23,330 nucleotides of DNA from contig JAJDCF010000079.1 in NCBI GenBank assembly GCA_029260955.1, forward strand, positions 1-23,330. Reading direction: 5' to 3'. Origin of the DNA: Patescibacteria group bacterium. GTDB lineage: Bacteria > Patescibacteriota > Gracilibacteria > UM-FILTER-43-11. The position numbers and the translations under genes are program-made. The notes under the pieces are model-generated. The model was not told the origin of the DNA and made no database searches. It worked only from the letters and a program-made list of their open reading frames with translations. Of the stretch, positions 21,533 through 23,330 are shown piece after piece. The stretch's first letter is position 1, and each line of letters begins with the position of its first letter.

Positions 21533-22480
21533 ATGAAATGCATTATTTTGGCCGGTGGTTTTGCTACAAGACTCTGGCCTCTGACTGAAAGCAAAGCAAA
21601 GCCATTATTACACCTAAAAGATAGGCCGTTAATTTCGCATATCGTCGAAAAACTGCCCGAAAATACGGAAATAATTATTTCGACCAACGCTGTTTTTGAA
21701 GATGAATTCAAAGAGTGGGCTAAGCAGTTTGAAGATCGAAATTTGAAGATATTTGTGGAAGATTCCGCGGGCGATGACTTCAAGAAAGGCGCTCTGGGAG
21801 CCACGGCCTTTGTCATCGAAACCGAGGGAATAGATGAGGACCTGATGCTTCTGGCTGGCGACAATTACTTTGGATTTGAGATGGAAGACATGCTGAGCCG
21901 ATTTTCTGACAACCCTTTGCTAGCCGCCTACGATATTGGAGATTTGGAAAAAGCCAAAAAATTTGGCGTAGTAGTACAAAGAGAAGGAAAAGCCATAGAA
22001 TTTCAGGAAAAACCAGAAAATCCCAAGAGCACCCTGGTTTCGACCGGCTGTTTTTTGTTCCCTGCCAAAAATCTTAAAGACATTGTCCACTATGCCAAAG
22101 AAAATAACGATGATTTGGGCGGAGTATTCGAATATTTAACACAAAAAGGTGAAACCATTGATGTTTTCCGTTTTGATGACCCTTGGGTAGACATTGGTTC
22201 TTACGAAGCCTATCTGCAAGCCAACAAAGACCTATTAGATGGTCGCGTGATTGAACAGGAAGGGGTAACAAAAGAGGGAAATAATGAGTTTATTGGCGGC
22301 GTATACCTTGGTAAAAATGTAATCGTCCGAAATTCTGTCATAGACCACTCCGTGATTCTGGGAAACTGCGAAATCGACAACTGCGTGATACGAAACTGCG
22401 TCATAGACGAAAACTGCACCCTCAAAAACCTTGATTTAAGTCATAAAATGATTCGACAAGGAAGTGTGATTGAAAAATAG
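21533..22480 (+). CDS. Sugar-phosphate nucleotidyltransferase
   Basis: This enzyme class makes NDP-sugars from a sugar 1-phosphate and an NTP for surface glycan synthesis. The 315-residue protein has the nucleotide-binding signature GGFATRLWPLTESKAKPLL (8-26), the metal-binding GDN (109-111), EFQEKP (156-161), and PWVDIGSYEAYLQAN (217-231), the usual end of the catalytic domain. From about 255 to 300 there is a short left-handed beta-helix-like array of hexapeptides (VIVRNSVIDHSVILGNC...), as in GlmU- or mannose-1-phosphate-type enzymes. The nucleotide and sugar cannot be decided from sequence; glucose-1-phosphate thymidylyl- or uridylyltransferase is likeliest. Its ATG directly follows the stop of the upstream membrane protein, implying coupling. 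The stop is TAG. Confidence 0.85.
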   Translation: MKCIILAGGFATRLWPLTESKAKPLLHLKDRPLISHIVEKLPENTEIIISTNAVFEDEFKEWAKQFEDRNLKIFVEDSAGDDFKKGALGATAFVIETEGIDEDLMLLAGDNYFGFEMEDMLSRFSDNPLLAAYDIGDLEKAKKFGVVVQREGKAIEFQEKPENPKSTLVSTGCFLFPAKNLKDIVHYAKENNDDLGGVFEYLTQKGETIDVFRFDDPWVDIGSYEAYLQANKDLLDGRVIEQEGVTKEGNNEFIGGVYLGKNVIVRNSVIDHSVILGNCEIDNCVIRNCVIDENCTLKNLDLSHKMIRQGSVIEK

Positions 22481-22486
22481 AATTGA

Positions 22487-22517
22487 TTTGTATTACAATT
22501 TGTATTACAATTATGAT
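22487..22517 (+). promoter_or_regulatory. Promoter and tandem palindromic operator of the toxin-antitoxin operon
   Basis: A perfect 12-bp tandem repeat, TTTGTATTACAA, lies at 22487-22498 and 22499-22510. Each copy contains the palindrome TTGTA-T-TACAA. The first copy supplies a -35 box TTGTAT (22488-22493), 18 bp from the -10 box TATGAT (22512-22517). The second copy fills the spacer. A start near 22524 leaves about 7 bases before the ATG. Tandem sites spaced one turn apart are what a ribbon-helix-helix antitoxin would bind for autorepression. Confidence 0.65.
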
Positions 22518-22530
22518 GTAAATACGCATC

Positions 22531-22752
22531 ATGACTATTTTGAAAAGCTTCCGCATCGAAGAAAAGCTCATTCGCTTCCTAGAGCAACAAGCCAAAGAAC
22601 TCGGTGTTTCTCAGGGTACTATTATAGAGCAGGCTCTTTCTGAATTAATGGAAGAAACGGAGCAATGGGAAAACGACCTGTCTTTGATCGCAAATGACAA
22701 AGAGTATCGTAGAGAGCAAGTAGAATTATCCGAAGATCACTATGAAGATTAA
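22531..22752 (+). CDS. Ribbon-helix-helix (CopG-like) antitoxin
   Basis: This 73-residue protein has an N-terminal ribbon-helix-helix pattern: the beta strand TILKSFRI (2-9), helix one at about 10-24 (EEKLIRFLEQQAKELG), the turn VSQG, and helix two at about 29-42. The C-terminal 30 residues are acidic (EDHYED end) and would be the part that binds and blocks the toxin. Antitoxins of this kind also repress their own promoter, and a tandem palindrome is present just upstream. The frame overlaps the toxin gene by 11 bp, which keeps their translation linked. No Shine-Dalgarno is visible and the leader is short. Confidence 0.85.
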   Translation: MTILKSFRIEEKLIRFLEQQAKELGVSQGTIIEQALSELMEETEQWENDLSLIANDKEYRREQVELSEDHYED

Positions 22753-23068
22753 TCGAGGAGATATTTGGCTCGTGAACCTGGACCCAGTCATTGGCAGTGA
22801 AATTGCCAAAACAAGGCCAGCTCTTGTTATAAGCCATACCGGATATAATGCCATCGCTGAAACTGTGACTGTTATTCCCATTTCAACAGGAAGATTTATA
22901 AAAAGCTTTCATGTTTACTTAAAAAAGCTAAAGAACGAATCTCATGCTGTCCTACCACAACTCCGCGTCGCCTCAAAAAAGCGACTGATCAAAAAGCTAG
23001 GAAAGGCTTCAGAAAGCGAATTAACTGAGGCAAAGGAAAAACTCATGCGTTATTTAGATATAAGATAA
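22742..23068 (+). CDS. mazF: MazF/PemK-family endoribonuclease toxin
   Basis: MazF toxins cut single-stranded RNA at short specific sequences and so stop translation. The 108-residue protein has the full family layout: RGDIWLVNLDPVIGSE (5-20), KTRPALVIS (23-31) with the catalytic Arg25, VTVIPIST (42-49) with the conserved Thr49, and SHAVLPQLRVASKKRL (67-82). All catalytic positions are present, so it is probably active. It overlaps the upstream RHH antitoxin gene by 11 bp. The pairing of MazF with an RHH antitoxin is well known in other bacteria. Confidence 0.92.
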   Translation: MKINRGDIWLVNLDPVIGSEIAKTRPALVISHTGYNAIAETVTVIPISTGRFIKSFHVYLKKLKNESHAVLPQLRVASKKRLIKKLGKASESELTEAKEKLMRYLDIR

Positions 23069-23084
23069 AGAAATAGAATTATCG

Positions 23085-23136
23085 TTGATTATTAAGGCTA
23101 GCTCCGCTAAACTATCACCGCTTATTATTTGATAAT
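23085..23136 (+). promoter_or_regulatory. Possible promoter(s) of secD
   Basis: Two weak options exist. TTGATT (23085-23090), 17 bp from TAAACT (23108-23113), gives a leader of about 26 bases. GATAAT (23131-23136) without a clear -35 box gives an almost leaderless transcript. I cannot choose between them from sequence. Confidence 0.3.
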
Positions 23137-23145
23137 TCTCTTGCA

Positions 23146-23330
23146 ATGCGACGTTTTAATAAAGGACTTACAGGTATTATTATCGCCACCCTACTTATGG
23201 CCGTGGTAACACTACCTGATTCAATAAAATCTCAACTACCAAATGACCCGGTAAGCACCTGGGTAAAAGGCCAACAAGTAACCCTTGGGCTTGATCTTCA
23301 GGGGGGTACTCAACTTGATTACCGTATTGA
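23146..23330 (+). CDS. secD: Protein translocase subunit SecD (N-terminal fragment)
   Basis: The gene runs off the right edge; 61 complete codons are visible. The protein begins MRRFNKGLTG, with one N-terminal transmembrane helix at about 8-24, and reaches LGLDLQGGTQLDYRI at 47-61. LGLDLQGG is the highly conserved opening of the SecD periplasmic domain. SecD works with SecF, using the proton gradient to complete export through SecYEG. The ATG at 23146 is the only sensible start before the helix. No Shine-Dalgarno is present. Confidence 0.93.
   Translation, partial: MRRFNKGLTGIIIATLLMAVVTLPDSIKSQLPNDPVSTWVKGQQVTLGLDLQGGTQLDYRI

Noticed and set aside
1..23330. Gracilibacteria-type code with TGA read as glycine
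   Set aside because: Thousands of codons in long conserved frames contain no in-frame TGA, and one gene ends plausibly at TGA.

Overview
The window looks like a chromosomal segment of a bacterium from the Candidate Phyla Radiation (Patescibacteria), possibly a Peregrinibacteria-like lineage. This is an inference. It rests on the compact AT-rich layout, several very large surface proteins of unknown function, VirB6/VirB2-like membrane gene cassettes of the kind common in CPR genomes, and the absence of clear Shine-Dalgarno sequences. There is no rRNA or other decisive taxonomic marker here. The genetic code reads as standard: no long frame contains an internal TGA, yet only one of 17 complete genes ends in TGA (11 TAA, 5 TAG).

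Left part (1-1000, minus strand): the start of a branched-chain-amino-acid-type ABC substrate-binding lipoprotein, and an MBL-fold protein that has lost most of its metal ligands.

Surface operon (13472 down to 1084, minus strand): six tightly packed genes running from an extended -10 promoter at 13506-13534 to a hairpin terminator at about 1040. In transcription order they are a divergent YidC/Oxa1-like membrane protein, a 1159-residue surface protein ending in a two-repeat dockerin-like module, a 1721-residue surface protein with an N-terminal cohesin-like domain and a C-terminal dockerin-like repeat, a cohesin-like lipoprotein, a membrane-anchored cohesin-like plus fibronectin III protein, and a bitopic acidic/coiled-coil protein. 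No hydrolase or other catalytic domain is visible. I read this as an enzyme-free cohesin/dockerin cell-surface assembly, with the small proteins as anchors and the two giants as building blocks. It is the most interesting system in the window. The last two proteins share a QPx[TN]GP motif before a C-terminal membrane segment, which may be a sorting signal.

Divergent region and secretion-like operon (13473-17601, plus strand): a 464-bp intergenic region with compound hairpins separates the surface operon from a VirB6/TrbL-like protein and three VirB2/TrbC-like small membrane proteins. One of the three is an internal duplication, and another carries a MopE-like metal-binding ectodomain. A hairpin terminator separates this cluster from the convergent uvrB.

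Right part (17673-23330): uvrB (minus) and htpX (plus) diverge from interleaved promoters and both appear to make leaderless or nearly leaderless mRNAs. Next come a glycosyltransferase-like membrane protein lacking its catalytic half, abutting a sugar nucleotidyltransferase, then a RHH antitoxin/MazF toxin pair behind a tandem palindromic operator, and finally the start of secD.
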